This document shows, one piece after another, positions 33,813 through 43,706 of a stretch of 64,000 nucleotides of DNA. Origin of the DNA: Propionivibrio dicarboxylicus (GTDB lineage: Bacteria; Pseudomonadota; Gammaproteobacteria; Burkholderiales; Rhodocyclaceae); NCBI RefSeq assembly GCF_900099695.1, contig NZ_FNCY01000008.1, positions 130,656-194,655 of the forward strand, written 5' to 3'. The position numbers and the translations under genes were made by a program. Under the pieces are notes generated by a model. It ran no database searches. It was not told where the DNA came from and worked only from the letters and a program-made list of their open reading frames with translations. Each line of letters opens with the position of its first letter. The first letter of the stretch is position 1.

Positions 33813-36494
33813 TCAGTGCCTCGCCGTCATCTGGAACGCGGCCCAGAAAATAGGCTTCGGATATTTGCGCTTGAGGTCGAGCTGGGCTTGGCGCATGGCA
33901 TCAGCAGAGGGCTTTCCCGCCTTCAGGTAGGTATAGAACCCAGCCATCAGGCTCGATGTAGCTTCATCGTCGATGGGCCAGAGCGTTGATACCACCTGAT
34001 TGGCCCCCGCATACAGAAAGCCTCGCACCAGACCAACCACGTCGTCCCCATTGGCAATTTTGCCTAAGCCTGTTTCACAGGCACTCAGCGTTACCAGCTC
34101 TGCATCCAGGCTCATCGAATAAAGCTCACCCACCGTCAGGCGATCCCGTGGATCGGTTGCAGAGTTGCCGGCCAGCATCAGTGCAGATCCTAGCGGATCG
34201 TCAGCATCGAACTTGCCGTGAGTGGCAAAGTGCAAGTAACGGAAGCCGGCACCATAGTCGATCAGGTTTTTCTTGCTTGCTTGTTCCTTCAACAACACCT
34301 CTGATTTGGAGAAAATCGTGGCCACCAGTTGAGCCTCTTTTTCAGCAAACGGCAGGTCGTATTTCCGGTCGCCAAGATCGGGATTGCCCAGCGCAAGCAC
34401 GGTACCGGATTTGTCCGTAACGCGGCGTGCAGCAATGTACTTGAGCGTCGAGGCACTTGGCAGATAAGTGAGTTGGTAACGATCGATAAGGAACTCGCTA
34501 CCGTCGAAAAGCGCGGCGAACGGAAGGTAGTGAAGTTTGCCGTGACCGGCAATAATCAGCTTCGAGTTCCGTATCAACGGTAGAAGCGGTGCAACTAGCC
34601 GGTCGTAAAGTTTCTTGCCGATAGCGGGATAGTCGTCGCTAAACTGTTCAATTGCTTGACGGAACGATTGAATCTCGCTTTCGAGATCGGCACGCTCGAG
34701 CTTGACGGCCTGGATTTGTTTTGCCTCGAAAACGAAAGCATACAAGTTCTGACTGTCGTAGTAGTAACTGACGATGGCATGGTCAGGGGGTAGGGCACGG
34801 TCAATGTCGTCGAGGCTAACCGTGGGTACGGATACCAGCGAGGCCAGTTCCGGCGCTTGGCTGCTCAACGCAGCGCGGGATTCGGTTTTAAGATTGCGCA
34901 AGTCGCCAAGAATCGCCGCGACCTGTGCCGGGGTGACTTCCTGCTTGCCTTCGAGCGAGTGCGAGGCGTGAACCAGCAAATCACGATCCGCGCTGGCGTC
35001 TCGCGTCAACGAAACTTCGTTGGCTTGGCTGCTGCCAAGAAGCTGACGAACTTTCTCGGCATCAGGACCGACGATGTGGAAATCCTGCTTGCTGGCAAGC
35101 ATGTCGACCAGCGCACGGGATTTGGAGCGTTCTACCATAAGGAATGCATCTTCGATGCGACCGGATTGAAAAAGGAGCCGAATCAAGGCCTGGTAAACCG
35201 ATTGTTTGTCACCGAAGAAACCAATCTTGGCGTTTTCGGTGCTGATGGTCGATCGCTGTTTCTCTATCTCGGCGACGGCGCGCTGGTAAAGCGAGATAGC
35301 TTCCTCAGGGCTTTGCTCGCTTTCGGCAATACGCCCCCGGTCATACAGTGCAGCCCAGTAGATGCCGGGCAGAGCAGCAATTTCTTCTCTGGCGAGTATC
35401 TCATCCAAATAACTCTTGGCTTCGGCCAGACGCCCGACTTCGACACGGGCATGGGCAACCTGGAATTTGGAAGAAATCGAATACTGATCCATGAACGGAG
35501 TTGCAATCAAACTAATCCCCGATCCGCTACCATGAGCCAGTGAAAACGCACCGAACACAAACAAGAAAAGATCGGAACCCAAAGTACTTTCATCGTCGGC
35601 CATTTCAAGTGCCGCCCGGTAGTCCCCCTGCGCCATGTAAGCTTTGACCAGGGCCATGCGTCGTTGTGTTCGAAATTTTTTGTCGATGCTCGCCTCGAAT
35701 GTCGTGAGTTGGCTCTTTATTTCGCTGATGGCGAGCGCTGATTTTTCCTTATCGCCGCCAAGGCTGAAAACTATGGCTGCATGCGTCAAGGCGGTCAGAT
35801 TAGTTTCCCCGCCCCGGCCACAAACCGCGTTGCCCGCATAAGAGGTAAAGCTACCTTCCCGGTCATCCCGGCATGTGGTTCTGGCTAATATCGACTGTGG
35901 CGTGTTTTTGTACGGCGCTGGCAAAGATGAATCAGGAATTTTCCCGCGCTGCTCCCAGGCGATCATAGCTTGTTTGATAGCGCCGGCCTGATCACCCAGT
36001 TCAAGCAGGATTTCTGATCGCTGCATAGGCTCGCGCACGCTAAGAGGATATTCGCCGCCGGGCGAATTCACTTCGATTCCAAGCGGGATGATCTGGATTG
36101 GAAACAATCGTGCTGGCTTGCCGACAGGGTCGCCGTACATGCTCACCGAAGCACCCACCGCATCCAGGCATTGCAGCGCCTGCCCATACTGTTTCGTCTC
36201 GTAGAGAGCGACGCAGTAGCGGAATAGAAACGGCTGTGCGGAGGGTTCGACCGGGTTTTGGGGAATACCGTTGGGAAACAACCTTTCCTGAAGAAAACGC
36301 AGATAGTCCGGACTCACCATGCCTTCGGAACCCTGCATGTATTTATCTTCGTACATCAGGGGAATATCGCCGCGCTCGATTGCGAGGGGGCCGGCGTCGG
36401 TCTGGATGTTCAGAGTTTCGGCGTAGGCGATGGAGGCCATGAGCATCGACAACAGGGCGGCAAGCAAACGGTTCATGACGCGAATTTTGGGCAT
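33813..36494 (-). CDS. Secreted TPR-CHAT caspase-like protein
   Basis: An 893-residue protein. A signal peptide (MPKIRVMNRLLAALLSMLMA...AYA) is followed by helical TPR-type repeats (about 60-520) and a C-terminal CHAT peptidase domain (about 600-890). The catalytic dyad is visible: His in YLHFATHGKFD and Cys in LVTLSACETGLG, followed by GLVRGFLYAGANQVVSTLWPIDDEAT (split family block). The start at 36494 is preceded by AGGAGA; the open frame continues upstream but without a ribosome site. It stands alone, with no gasdermin or Cas partner. A periplasmic or surface protease role is inferred. Confidence 0.88.
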   Translation of the reverse strand: MPKIRVMNRLLAALLSMLMASIAYAETLNIQTDAGPLAIERGDIPLMYEDKYMQGSEGMVSPDYLRFLQERLFPNGIPQNPVEPSAQPFLFRYCVALYETKQYGQALQCLDAVGASVSMYGDPVGKPARLFPIQIIPLGIEVNSPGGEYPLSVREPMQRSEILLELGDQAGAIKQAMIAWEQRGKIPDSSLPAPYKNTPQSILARTTCRDDREGSFTSYAGNAVCGRGGETNLTALTHAAIVFSLGGDKEKSALAISEIKSQLTTFEASIDKKFRTQRRMALVKAYMAQGDYRAALEMADDESTLGSDLFLFVFGAFSLAHGSGSGISLIATPFMDQYSISSKFQVAHARVEVGRLAEAKSYLDEILAREEIAALPGIYWAALYDRGRIAESEQSPEEAISLYQRAVAEIEKQRSTISTENAKIGFFGDKQSVYQALIRLLFQSGRIEDAFLMVERSKSRALVDMLASKQDFHIVGPDAEKVRQLLGSSQANEVSLTRDASADRDLLVHASHSLEGKQEVTPAQVAAILGDLRNLKTESRAALSSQAPELASLVSVPTVSLDDIDRALPPDHAIVSYYYDSQNLYAFVFEAKQIQAVKLERADLESEIQSFRQAIEQFSDDYPAIGKKLYDRLVAPLLPLIRNSKLIIAGHGKLHYLPFAALFDGSEFLIDRYQLTYLPSASTLKYIAARRVTDKSGTVLALGNPDLGDRKYDLPFAEKEAQLVATIFSKSEVLLKEQASKKNLIDYGAGFRYLHFATHGKFDADDPLGSALMLAGNSATDPRDRLTVGELYSMSLDAELVTLSACETGLGKIANGDDVVGLVRGFLYAGANQVVSTLWPIDDEATSSLMAGFYTYLKAGKPSADAMRQAQLDLKRKYPKPIFWAAFQMTARH

Positions 36495-37412
36495 GGAGAA
36501 TGTCTCCTGTCGCAAAGGCGGGATCGAAGTTCGGCTAACATCGCGATCATTCTTACCCCATATGGGTGGGGCTGTCATGTCTGCTGTAACGCGTCGCACA
36601 ACGCGCACAGTGGCTTGTCCAATCTGCGGGACCCAAGTGGCCAGGGCTGAAGCCGCGCCGAGGCGGCTGTTGTTCCTTCTGGCCAACTTAGACGGATCCG
36701 GATAAGAAAGCTGACATCAATCGCCTGTGATGCTGTTGAGCAATCTGCGCCCCGCCATTACGACGAACCCACCGCTTAGAAGACGATGAGGTGCGGAGGT
36801 TTCGACAGCGCGAGCCATCAGCATGCCGGATGGAAGAAAAACGGCGCTGCGTAACGTAACATCAGTTACTGGAAGTTCTTTTTTACACTGCCGACGAGTT
36901 CGCTCGGTGTTACCCAATACTCGCCTTGATGAACGCCGCTGCAGCCATTCTGCTCTTTATCGAGCCAGCCAGAGCGGTCTTTGGCGATTAAGTATCCCAA
37001 TTGCAAATCTCCACGACATACCCGAACAATATCGCTGATGGCTTGTCAGAACGATGTCGCCCGATCACGACAAACATATGTCAAATGCATTTTTAATACT
37101 ATCCCTGGTTAGATACGCGCCCAGACCTATCTCAAGCGATTTCATTGATTTCTTGAATATGTTGCTCTCGCTACTCGGGACTTCCGGTTTGTTGTAGCTG
37201 ACCGCTGATTGGCGAACAGTTCTCTGCTGATTACATATTCGCCACGCTCCCTGTTCTCCAGACAATCCTGGCGTTCTCTAACCATAATCCGTTCATGCAC
37301 AATGCAGAAAGAACACAGCTTGAGTGTCAGATATAGTCATGACGAGCGGGAAAAATTTCATGATGCATCGATCCTCTCGGAGTTCAGAAATTGCCCTGTG
37401 CCGGATCTGCTT
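36495..37412. other. Gene-poor region (about 900 bases)
   Basis: No intact gene. On the minus strand, 36717-36917 encodes ELPVTDV...LPSGMLMARAVET...RLLSGGFVVMAGRRLL, which loosely resembles the C-terminal segment of HD-GYP response regulators (PGMVLARD...LLLAAG) and may be a decayed remnant. The remainder shows only short frames without ribosome sites. Confidence 0.35.
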
Positions 37413-38120
37413 TTAAAGGGCTCGACCTTCGCCATGTCCTTCAAATGTTTGACCATCTCGAATGTGATAAAGGCGTTTAAAGGTCGGGATGATTTTTTCG
37501 TCATGAGTGACTACGATTACCGCAGCTGAGTACTGTTGTGCCATTTGATTGAGGATGCGTATCACGGACAAGGCGCGCTCGCTATCAAGAGGCGCGGTCG
37601 GCTCGTCCGCGAGCACAACCGGGGGGTAGTTGGCCAACGCCCGCGCAATCGCTACCCGCTGCTGTTCTCCTCCGGAGAGTTGAGAAGGTTGCGCCTTGGC
37701 GCGGTGTCCAACATCAAGCGCGTCGAGCAGTTCCAAGGCACGCTGGCGCGATTCACTATTAGTGTGCCCCGCCAGCATCGGCAACAGCGCAACGTTATCC
37801 GTCACGTCAAGAAAAGGGATCAGATACGGCGCCTGAAAAACGAAACCGATACGATCACGGCGAAGCGCACGCAAATCAGAGATTTTCCAGCCTCCGTCGT
37901 AAATCACGTCATCACCGAGGGTCATTCGACCGCTGGTCGGTTCAATGACTGCGCCAAGGCACTTGAGTAACGTGCTTTTTCCAGAACCTGAAGGTCCGAT
38001 GAGACCAACCACCTCGCCAGGGGCAACAGTCAGGTTGACATCCACGAGCGCGTTAACGGCGGTTTCACCGTCGCCATAGCGCTTGCGCAAGCCTTCAATT
38101 CGGATACCAAAGCCATTCAT
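37413..38120 (-). CDS. ABC exporter ATPase (DevA/LolD-like)
   Basis: A 235-residue ABC ATPase with Walker A GPSGSGKST, Q-loop FVFQAPYL, signature LSGGEQQRVAIARAL, Walker B VVLADEPTAPLD and the switch His in VVTHDEK. The ATG at 38120 lies just after the permease stop (TGAC-ATG); a GTG at 38132 overlapping the permease end is possible. It powers the DevBCA-type export complex with the two preceding genes, driving efflux or lipid/glycolipid export through a TolC-type channel not encoded here. Confidence 0.9.
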   Translation of the reverse strand: MNGFGIRIEGLRKRYGDGETAVNALVDVNLTVAPGEVVGLIGPSGSGKSTLLKCLGAVIEPTSGRMTLGDDVIYDGGWKISDLRALRRDRIGFVFQAPYLIPFLDVTDNVALLPMLAGHTNSESRQRALELLDALDVGHRAKAQPSQLSGGEQQRVAIARALANYPPVVLADEPTAPLDSERALSVIRILNQMAQQYSAAVIVVTHDEKIIPTFKRLYHIRDGQTFEGHGEGRAL

Positions 38121-38121
38121 G

Positions 38122-39315
38122 TCAGCCACCAATGGCCGTGGCCGGATCGACGCGCAACGCTGCCCGGATAGCTAGCGTGCTGGCAATCGCGCAAATCACC
38201 ATGACGGCAACGAATCCCCATAAGGCGTCGCTCGGTACGAGTAACACGTACTTCGGAAAGATCGGCGCCCATGCCGTAGCAACCATCTTGCCAACGATGA
38301 AACCGATAAGTCCGAGGCCAAGCGCCTGCTGCAAAATCATGGCGGCAATTGTCCGATTGTGCGTCCCGATGAGTTTCAACACAGCAATCTCGCGAATTTT
38401 TCCCAGAGTCATCGTGTAGATGATGAAAGCGACGATCGCCCCGCTTACAATCGCTAGAATCACCAGAAACAACGCAATCTGCTTGGCCGACGTGGCAATC
38501 AATTTCGCGACCAGTATTTCCTCCATCTGCTCGCGTGAATAAGCTTGCAGGTGCTTCCAACGTTCGATCTCGGCAGCGACGGCTGTCGGTCTGGCATTCG
38601 GGGATACTTGGACCAGAATGGCGTTAACGTTGCGATTGCTCGTTTGGGAGGCCACGATGGCGTCGAGTAATCCCGGCACCCACGGCCGGTTGAGGGATGG
38701 ATTGGCCGCCGTCCTTGCCCGTTCATTGACGATCGCATCATTATCTTTGAGGAACTGCGCCTCTTGGGCATCCTTGAGCGGGACGAACACCATCGGATCT
38801 CCGCCAGACGAAACCATGCGCCGGGTCAATCCGACAACGACAAAATCATGGCGTCGGATACGAATCGATTCGCCAATTCGAAAGCCAGTCTTTACGTCCG
38901 CAACGGCCTCGTAATGGTTGCGCGTAACATGCCGGCCGGCGACCAAGTATTCCGGCTCGCCCGGCTGCCCCGGTTCAAAGCCGACCACCATGGTACGAAC
39001 ATCGGCGTCACCCTGACGCACTTGCATGGTCAGATAGGTCACATTTGCCGCGCGCGTAACGCCCGGCATGCCAAGAATCGCTCGGTAGAGATCATCGCGA
39101 ATACTGGACGACTCGGCATAAGGGCCCAGGGTATCCTTCTGTACCACCCACAGGTCGGCACCGCTGTTGTTAAGGAGAGCCTTGGCGTCATCAACCATGC
39201 CCCGGTAGATGCCAGCCATCGATAAGGTGAGGCCAATCAACAGACCCAGCCCCATCCCGGTCAGAACAAATTTCCCCCAAGAATGCAGGATGTCTCGCCC
39301 GGCAAGACTAATCAA
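38122..39315 (-). CDS. ABC exporter permease (DevC-like, FtsX/MacB fold)
   Basis: A 397-residue protein with one N-terminal membrane segment, a large extracytoplasmic domain (about 45-260) and three C-terminal helices with the FtsX-domain block FIIYTMTLGKIREIAVLKLIG. This is the DevC topology. ATGA overlap with the adaptor gene upstream. Confidence 0.88.
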   Translation of the reverse strand: MISLAGRDILHSWGKFVLTGMGLGLLIGLTLSMAGIYRGMVDDAKALLNNSGADLWVVQKDTLGPYAESSSIRDDLYRAILGMPGVTRAANVTYLTMQVRQGDADVRTMVVGFEPGQPGEPEYLVAGRHVTRNHYEAVADVKTGFRIGESIRIRRHDFVVVGLTRRMVSSGGDPMVFVPLKDAQEAQFLKDNDAIVNERARTAANPSLNRPWVPGLLDAIVASQTSNRNVNAILVQVSPNARPTAVAAEIERWKHLQAYSREQMEEILVAKLIATSAKQIALFLVILAIVSGAIVAFIIYTMTLGKIREIAVLKLIGTHNRTIAAMILQQALGLGLIGFIVGKMVATAWAPIFPKYVLLVPSDALWGFVAVMVICAIASTLAIRAALRVDPATAIGG

Positions 39316-40502
39316 TGCTTTCCTCCGACCAGTTGCTCTTCGACTCTGACGCGCGAGCTATCCGACAACTCTTTCTCGCTGTAGGCAATCACCCGGTCAC
39401 CCTCCTGCAAACCTCCCAGGATTTGTATGTGCCCGTCCAGTCCAGAAAGCCCTAGTGTGACGGGCACGAATGTCGGCTGATCGTTCTGTAGACGCCAAAC
39501 ACCAGCCCCCCGTACCGTATGTTTGATAGCGGCATTGGGCAGAATAAGTGTCATCGGTCCGGGGGCAACGTGGATTGTCACTTCTGCGAGTTCACCAACC
39601 GTCAGGTCTGAGGGAACCGTGTCAAAAGCCACGAAGGCGATACGTTCTTCAGTCACGGCATCACTGAGGGGTTCAACACGGACGACTTTCCCTGGCAAGG
39701 TTATTCCCGGGTTAGCGCGCAACACGATCTCCGCCTTGAGCCCCCCCACGAGGCCACGCGACCGGCCCTGATCGAGACGGACTTTTAGCCATAAACTGTC
39801 CGGATCAATCAGCTTAAGCACCGACTGCCCCGCAATAACGGTCGACCCCGGCTCTGCATCTCGGCTGGTGACGATGCCATTACGCGGCGCCAGAAGAAAC
39901 AAATTTTTCCGCTGTTGGTGCAATGCTGCCTGCTCGGCGTTCAGACGTGACAATTCCTGTCGCGCCCCAAGCAAATTGGCGTCTGCCGATTCAAGCGCCG
40001 CTTGTGCGGAAATGAGTTCCTGTTGTTTGCCCTCGACGGCGCTTGTACTGACAAACTTTTTCTCACCAAGGTCGAGATAGCGACGAGCATTTAGCGAGGC
40101 CAGATCTTTGCGAGCCAGTCCATCCTTACGCTGTGCCTCGGCGGCGATTAGCGCACTGTGGGCGCGCGCGTACGAGGCATCCATCGAGCGAATGCGCTCA
40201 TCGAGGTCCACTGGGTCAATTTCGGCAAGATTTTGGCCGGCTTTGACGCGGTCGCCCACATCGACCTGAAGCGATCTGACGCGACCGGCTGCCGTCGGTC
40301 CGATGAAATAGCTTCGACGAGCCTCGACGGTAGCGATTCCAAACAGTGCTGGCGTCACGAGCCCGGTTTCGACCGATACGGTCGTAACGCGAATCGGCGC
40401 CAAGGGGCCGGAACGAACCCCGACAAATCCGAATCCGAGGAGCAGCAGCAATCCGACTAGCCACAAACCCGATTGCCTGGTGAAGAGCGCGGTGAGCTTC
40501 AT
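39312..40502 (-). CDS. Periplasmic adaptor (HlyD/DevB-like)
   Basis: A 396-residue membrane-fusion protein: an N-terminal membrane anchor, lipoyl halves (GRVRSLQVDVGDRVKAGQNLAEID and LLAPRNGIVTSRDAEPG, each as family blocks), a coiled-coil hairpin (about 100-190) and beta-barrel domains. It links the inner-membrane exporter to an outer-membrane channel. It overlaps the permease gene by four bases and follows the hemerythrin gene by 35 bases. Confidence 0.9.
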   Translation of the reverse strand: MKLTALFTRQSGLWLVGLLLLLGFGFVGVRSGPLAPIRVTTVSVETGLVTPALFGIATVEARRSYFIGPTAAGRVRSLQVDVGDRVKAGQNLAEIDPVDLDERIRSMDASYARAHSALIAAEAQRKDGLARKDLASLNARRYLDLGEKKFVSTSAVEGKQQELISAQAALESADANLLGARQELSRLNAEQAALHQQRKNLFLLAPRNGIVTSRDAEPGSTVIAGQSVLKLIDPDSLWLKVRLDQGRSRGLVGGLKAEIVLRANPGITLPGKVVRVEPLSDAVTEERIAFVAFDTVPSDLTVGELAEVTIHVAPGPMTLILPNAAIKHTVRGAGVWRLQNDQPTFVPVTLGLSGLDGHIQILGGLQEGDRVIAYSEKELSDSSRVRVEEQLVGGKH

Positions 40503-40537
40503 GCGATGGCCATCCGTCTTTGTTGGTAGATGGAGGC

Positions 40538-41077
40538 TCAGGCGTTGCTTGGGCTGCGTCGCGCCGTCATCGCTCGGCTCAGTACCCCAATGTCCTCGGG
40601 GTTGAGAAGTCGGCGAGCGAGAGGCAGAAGGTAGCGGTTCTCTTTTTCTATGTGCCCACGGTACAACGCAGTCACGCGGCGAACCGCCGCTTCCTCAAGA
40701 AAAATGCTAGTGCCATCGATGATCGACGCCAACTGGTTGCGTACGGAATTCAATGCAGCACTCATCTGAATATGGTCTCCTAATAACTCGGATACCAGAG
40801 ATCGCACCATTTCAAGCTCATTCTTGGCAGCTCTACGCAGTAGTCGGGGAAAAAGATTTTTTTCCTCATCTTCGTGATGATTCGCGCCGGCCAGATCGAA
40901 ATAGCGCATGACATTTTGTGCCGCCTGCCGGGCTTGATCATCGGCACCGTGCAAGGGCAAATATTCGAGCAACCGCTCAAGGGTCTTGAGTTGCGCTTCG
41001 ATGCGATCATGACAGGCCTCTAACATTTCGAGGGGCTCGTCCAATGAAGGTGCATGAGGCAACATGGAATCGGTCAT
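40538..41077 (-). CDS. Hemerythrin HHE-domain protein
   Basis: A 179-residue four-helix protein. The candidate metal ligands are His in EACHDRI, the HHEDEE cluster, His in LLGDHIQM and H-x3-E in GHIEKEN, matching the HHE cation-binding pattern. Such proteins bind a diiron centre that reacts with O2, NO or sulfide-type species. Located between a TetR repressor and the DevBCA genes in one operon, which is an unusual combination. Confidence 0.85.
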   Translation of the reverse strand: MTDSMLPHAPSLDEPLEMLEACHDRIEAQLKTLERLLEYLPLHGADDQARQAAQNVMRYFDLAGANHHEDEEKNLFPRLLRRAAKNELEMVRSLVSELLGDHIQMSAALNSVRNQLASIIDGTSIFLEEAAVRRVTALYRGHIEKENRYLLPLARRLLNPEDIGVLSRAMTARRSPSNA

Positions 41078-41109
41078 GTGGATACTCCACAGAGATAATG
41101 CAATCGATG

Positions 41110-41730
41110 TTATTGAGAACAGCCGCGAAATCCGTCAAGCAACAGCGGAAAAATCCGACGCGCTGCATCCACCATTTCGGCTTCGCTGCGAAACAATGTG
41201 CTCTGCACGACAAGTCCTTGTACCGCACCTATGAACAACATTGCAGCGGTGGTCTCATCCAACGTGGGCGACAATTGGCCAGCCCTTTTTGCTTCGCCCA
41301 GAAGATCCAGCAACTGACGGCGATAACTTCCGATGATGTTCCGGACGCGTTCATGAAAGGGAGAATCGACAGGCCGTTGAAGTTCGTGAAAGAGAATGCG
41401 TGGGGCCCCTGGGAAATGAGCAACGAGGCCAACATGTTCCAAAAATACCCGCTCTAGCCGAGCAAGTGCATCGCCTTTTGAAGCAAATGCTGCATCAAGA
41501 ACGGTACCGAGTTCCTTCTGCACCCACGCAAAGACCTCAACCCAAAGGCTTTCCTTGTCTGGGAAATGACGAAATAACGCCCCATGCGTCAATCCAACCC
41601 GATTCGCAATTGCCTGAGTCGTAATGCCTTCTGGACTGGCCTCTCGTGCCAATTCAAGTACTGCGGCGATTACCTGACGGCGGCGCTCAGCGGCCGGTAA
41701 GCGCCTTCGCGTTGGAGTCGAGTCCGCCAT
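41110..41730 (-). CDS. TetR-family repressor of the hemerythrin-DevBCA operon
   Basis: A 206-residue TetR protein. The HTH spans about 18-62 (AVLELAREASPEGITTQAIANRVGLTHGALFRHFPDKESLW, read as helix blocks). The ligand domain follows. First gene of the operon; AATAAG and CTTATT half-sites lie about 33-58 bases upstream and could be its operator (autoregulation, inferred). Confidence 0.9.
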   Translation of the reverse strand: MADSTPTRRRLPAAERRRQVIAAVLELAREASPEGITTQAIANRVGLTHGALFRHFPDKESLWVEVFAWVQKELGTVLDAAFASKGDALARLERVFLEHVGLVAHFPGAPRILFHELQRPVDSPFHERVRNIIGSYRRQLLDLLGEAKRAGQLSPTLDETTAAMLFIGAVQGLVVQSTLFRSEAEMVDAARRIFPLLLDGFRGCSQ

Positions 41731-41762
41731 GAGTTTCCTTTCGAAAAGGGATTAGAGAGACT

Positions 41763-41788
41763 AATAAGTAAGTTGTTACTATCTTATT
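41763..41788. promoter_or_regulatory. Inverted repeat upstream of tetR
   Basis: AATAAG (41763-41768) and CTTATT (41783-41788) flank 14 bases containing further imperfect symmetry (TAA-GTTG-TTA). Position and form fit a TetR operator. Confidence 0.4.
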
Positions 41789-42056
41789 TGTCGAGACGTC
41801 AAAACGCAACACCTAAAAATAACTGCCTTTCACTGCAAGCCGGCGCTAAGAAAATTTCACGATGAAAACCGCATCGTGGTTCTTGCCGAAATTACTTCGA
41901 TAAGCGCTTAACTAATCTGGGGACGCCCGATTGTTTCCGTCATCGCGTCAGGTGATAGAGCTTTCACCACTTCGCCAATAACGGGATCCACACCGAATCG
42001 GGAGCGTTACCTCCGCGACACTCTTTGGAAATAAGGCCGGTAGGCAGAAGCCCTGG

Positions 42057-43706
42057 CTAAATCTTAAAACGGGTGACGGATAACAACATTTGATGAGCGA
42101 CATGTTCCAATGTCTTGGCCGAGTCAGAGGTGTTGTGCGCCGTCGTACTCGACTCCTCCGTTGCTTGCGCCACCCGTTCGACGGATTGAGCGATAACTTG
42201 GCTGGCAGTCCCTTGCTCAGAAATAGAAGCAGTTATGTCGCTGACAACGCGAACAACCTCTCCAGAGCTATGTTGGATTTGTTCGATGGATGAGCCTGCT
42301 TTCTCCGCGAGCATGGTGCCCTTATCAACTTGTTCGACCGTTTTTTGCATGTCTCCAACTGCGGTTTGTGTATTGGCCTGCATTTTGGAGATCATATTCG
42401 AGATTTCACCGGCCGAAGCTGTGGTGCGTTCTGCCAGTTTTCTAACTTCGTCGGCAACAACAGCGAACCCTCGGCCTGCTTCACCGGCTCTAGCGGCTTC
42501 AATGGCCGCGTTCAGCGCCAGCAAATTCGTTTGATCGGCAACTTCTCGAATAACTTGGACAATGCTTGATATCTGGACCGACTGTTCCCCCAGATTGTTT
42601 ATCACTCCCGAAAACTCTTTCACCGACGTCACAATTCGATGCATTTCCTCTACTGCGCTCCGGATTACAGCGCCGCCTTCTTCGGCGAATCGCCCAGCGT
42701 GATGTGCAAGATCCATTGCTTCTTTGGCATTGTCAGCCACATGGCTGATGCTGACCAACATTTCTTCGATCGACGCAGCCATTGTCGCCGCAGAACTGCT
42801 GTTAACCTCGGCGGCCTTTGCGGACTCGTTCGCGCTCACGTCCATCTGCTTGGCACTGGTATCAATCGCTGAAATCGACTCATGCAACTCTGCCAGCGTT
42901 TGTCTTAATACGTGGACCAGATCGTTGAATGCCTCCGCCGTTTGTCCAATCTCATCACGACTGTCGATCGCCACGACCTTCGTAAAATCCTTGTTGCTGC
43001 TAATTTCGGCGATTACCGATCGGATTGTGCTTAGCGGCTGGGTGATCGACCGAATAATGAGATAAGAAAGAACGACACTCAGTACGAGTCCCAGCGTGAT
43101 AAAGCCAATTGCAACCATCCGAGCACTTAGGTAGTTATCTTGGGCACGTTCAAATTCGCTCTTGGCGTTTGCCTGGATATAATTGGTTAAGGCCGTAGCC
43201 GAAGCATGTGCCGCTGCATAGGTTGGGTTCAAATTTCTCAGCAAAATTTCGTCGGCTTTGTTGTATTCGCTAGCAACCAGAGCTGCTTTTGCTGGGTCCA
43301 GACCCTCCGCCAAATAGCGTGATCGACTTTCCGCATATTTGTCGGCCAGCGATTTCTCTTCATTGCTCACGGAGTGCTTCAAATATTCTTGCCACAGGGC
43401 AGTGATCTCATCCCGGTTTTTGGCAATACTGTCGATATGCACTGAGATCGGATGATCATGGAGTTTGGATAACGGGTTGCTCGGGTCGTGCTGTAAAGCC
43501 AGCATGACTTGGGAGCGGTTATCGTTCATCAGCAGTGTGATTTTGCTGACGATATTCGACGGTACTAGACGATCGTTGAATGACGCGTCCAGGGCCACAT
43601 TGCTGTTCTTCGCAGTATTTAGCCCAACGAAGCCCACGACCGCGATTACGACCAGCATGATCGCAGCAAGAATTACGAGCCTTGGGCCGATATTTATGTT
43701 TTTCAA
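42057..43706 (-). CDS. Methyl-accepting chemotaxis protein
   Basis: A 549-residue receptor. Membrane segments at about 8-30 and 195-215 bracket a periplasmic four-helix-bundle ligand domain with the 4HB_MCP look (DRLVPSNIVSKI). HAMP follows, then the signalling domain with the hairpin VADQTNLLALNAAIEAARAGE (split) and GRGFAVVADEVRKLAERT. The start is a TTG at 43706 preceded by GGAGA. It signals to CheA/CheW encoded elsewhere. No pentapeptide CheR tether at the C-terminus (ends TRFKI). Confidence 0.95.
   Translation of the reverse strand: MKNINIGPRLVILAAIMLVVIAVVGFVGLNTAKNSNVALDASFNDRLVPSNIVSKITLLMNDNRSQVMLALQHDPSNPLSKLHDHPISVHIDSIAKNRDEITALWQEYLKHSVSNEEKSLADKYAESRSRYLAEGLDPAKAALVASEYNKADEILLRNLNPTYAAAHASATALTNYIQANAKSEFERAQDNYLSARMVAIGFITLGLVLSVVLSYLIIRSITQPLSTIRSVIAEISSNKDFTKVVAIDSRDEIGQTAEAFNDLVHVLRQTLAELHESISAIDTSAKQMDVSANESAKAAEVNSSSAATMAASIEEMLVSISHVADNAKEAMDLAHHAGRFAEEGGAVIRSAVEEMHRIVTSVKEFSGVINNLGEQSVQISSIVQVIREVADQTNLLALNAAIEAARAGEAGRGFAVVADEVRKLAERTTASAGEISNMISKMQANTQTAVGDMQKTVEQVDKGTMLAEKAGSSIEQIQHSSGEVVRVVSDITASISEQGTASQVIAQSVERVAQATEESSTTAHNTSDSAKTLEHVAHQMLLSVTRFKI

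Noticed and set aside
36717..36917. Minus-strand frame resembling the tail of an HD-GYP regulator
   Set aside because: The resemblance is short and loose, with no HD or GYP motif, so it is mentioned only in the region note.
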